Origin: Blattabacterium sp. (Nauphoeta cinerea) | GTDB lineage: Bacteria > Bacteroidota > Bacteroidia > Flavobacteriales > Blattabacteriaceae | Assembly: GCF_000471965.1 (NCBI RefSeq) | Contig: NC_022550.1 | Span: forward strand, 1-64,000 | Length of the DNA: 64,000 nt | Direction: 5' to 3' | In this document: positions 63,509 to 64,000 of the stretch, piece after piece | How positions within the stretch are numbered: position 1 is the first letter of the stretch | How the letters are laid out: the number at the start of each line of letters is the position of its first letter | Translations under genes and position numbers: made by a program | Notes under the pieces: generated by a model | Database searches by the model: none | Told to the model about the DNA's origin: nothing | The model's input: the letters and a program-made list of their open reading frames with translations, nothing else

Positions 63509-64000
63509 GTGATTCATAAATCTGGTTTTGTTAATATTATAGGAGCACCTAATGTAGGAAAATCCACTTTAATGAATTTTCTCATAGGAGAAAAACTTTC
63601 TATTATAACAAATAAACCACAAACAACTCGTCATAGAATATTGGGAATTATTAATCAACCTGATTTTCAAATTATATTTTCGGATACTCCGGGGGTGATT
63701 AATCCTATTTATCCCATGCAAAAAATTATGATGCAATATGTAGAAAAATCATTATCAGATGCTGATATCATTTTATTTATTACAGAAATAGGAAAATTTG
63801 AAGATGTTTCTATATTTAATCATATTAAAAAAAAAATGATAATGTTCCCATTATTATATTAATAAACAAAATAGATAAAATAGAAATACAAAAAAATACA
63901 TTATATCATACCGTTAATTATTGGCATAAATTGTTTCCCGGTTCAGAAATATTACCAATATCTGCATTAAAAAAAATGAATCAAGATCTATTAATAAATA
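63509..64000 (+). CDS. era: GTPase Era, frameshifted and cut by the window end
   Basis: Era is a GTPase for 30S maturation. The GTG start is 12 bases after clpB. G1 is NIIGAPNVGKSTLMNFLIGE, the switch region has NKPQTTRHRILGI, and G3 is FSDTPGVINP. A run of ten A at 63827-63836 is one base short, so the frame ends at 63862 after KKKMIMFPLLY. With eleven A it continues KKKNDNVPIIILINKIDKIE, restoring G4 (NKID). It then reads YWHKLFPGSEILPISALKKM to the window end. The C-terminal KH domain lies outside. Slippage rescue or a sequencing error are possible. Confidence 0.88.

Overview
The window looks like part of the chromosome of a reduced, strongly AT-rich Bacteroidota endosymbiont, best matching Blattabacterium, the cockroach fat-body symbiont (Flavobacteriales). 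The evidence is: an lpxC-fabZ fusion gene; a tmRNA tag GEKEYAFAA of the Bacteroidota GE..YA.AA type; the Bacteroidota-specific HSDR_N-type and DUF2795 proteins; an almost complete lack of Shine-Dalgarno sequences; very short or overlapping gene junctions; long A/T homopolymers; and an arginine decarboxylase plus agmatinase pair. There is no phage, insertion sequence, CRISPR array or obvious foreign DNA. The species assignment is inference from gene content and composition, not from a database search.

Layout. 1-8.4 kb: folK (minus), then the cell-shape cluster mreB-mreC-mreD-mrdA-rodA, the tmRNA gene and lnt. 8.3-17.3 kb: nnr, a 2-oxoacid dehydrogenase E2, ppa, aspS, infB and nusA. 17.5-30 kb: a long plus-strand run with a YbdG-like MscS channel, pdxJ, an alpha/beta hydrolase, aconitase, yidD, lgt, a DUF192 protein, sufA-like, sufBCDS, rplU and rpmA. 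30-35 kb: two tRNAs, rbfA, a LolC/E-type permease, rnz, a CPBP protease, an M14 peptidase, rpmH (short and easily missed) and a small membrane protein. 35.3-44.5 kb: lpxC-fabZ, efp, sucD, pth, tRNA-Arg, lepA, gapA, an orphan HSDR_N-type nuclease, trxB and glyS. 44.5-50 kb: pheT, dnaN, tRNA-CAT, pdxH, hup and fmt. 50-64 kb: a DUF2795 gene, secA, a broken sanA-like gene, the minus-strand run prfB-speA-speB-cmk-fabG-menD, then clpB and the start of era.

How the genes work together. The content is core machinery: translation and its quality control, cell-wall elongation, lipoprotein maturation (lgt, lnt, LolC/E-like), Fe-S assembly, vitamin B6 (pdxJ, pdxH), menaquinone, fatty acids and TCA enzymes. 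SpeA and SpeB would turn arginine into putrescine and urea, which fits the urea/ammonia nitrogen recycling known for Blattabacterium.

The most interesting signals are signs of ongoing reduction. Four genes (mreC, dnaN, the sanA-like gene and era) are each exactly one base short in an A/T homopolymer, and adding one base restores a normal protein. The LpxC half of LpxC-FabZ has lost catalytic residues while the FabZ half is intact, and lpxA and lpxD are missing from the neighbourhood. EF-P has Asn where the modified Lys should be. PheT has lost its whole OB-fold tRNA-binding domain. prfB lacks the autoregulatory frameshift. Several start regions carry perfect short tandem duplications. I saw no clearly new multi-gene system.
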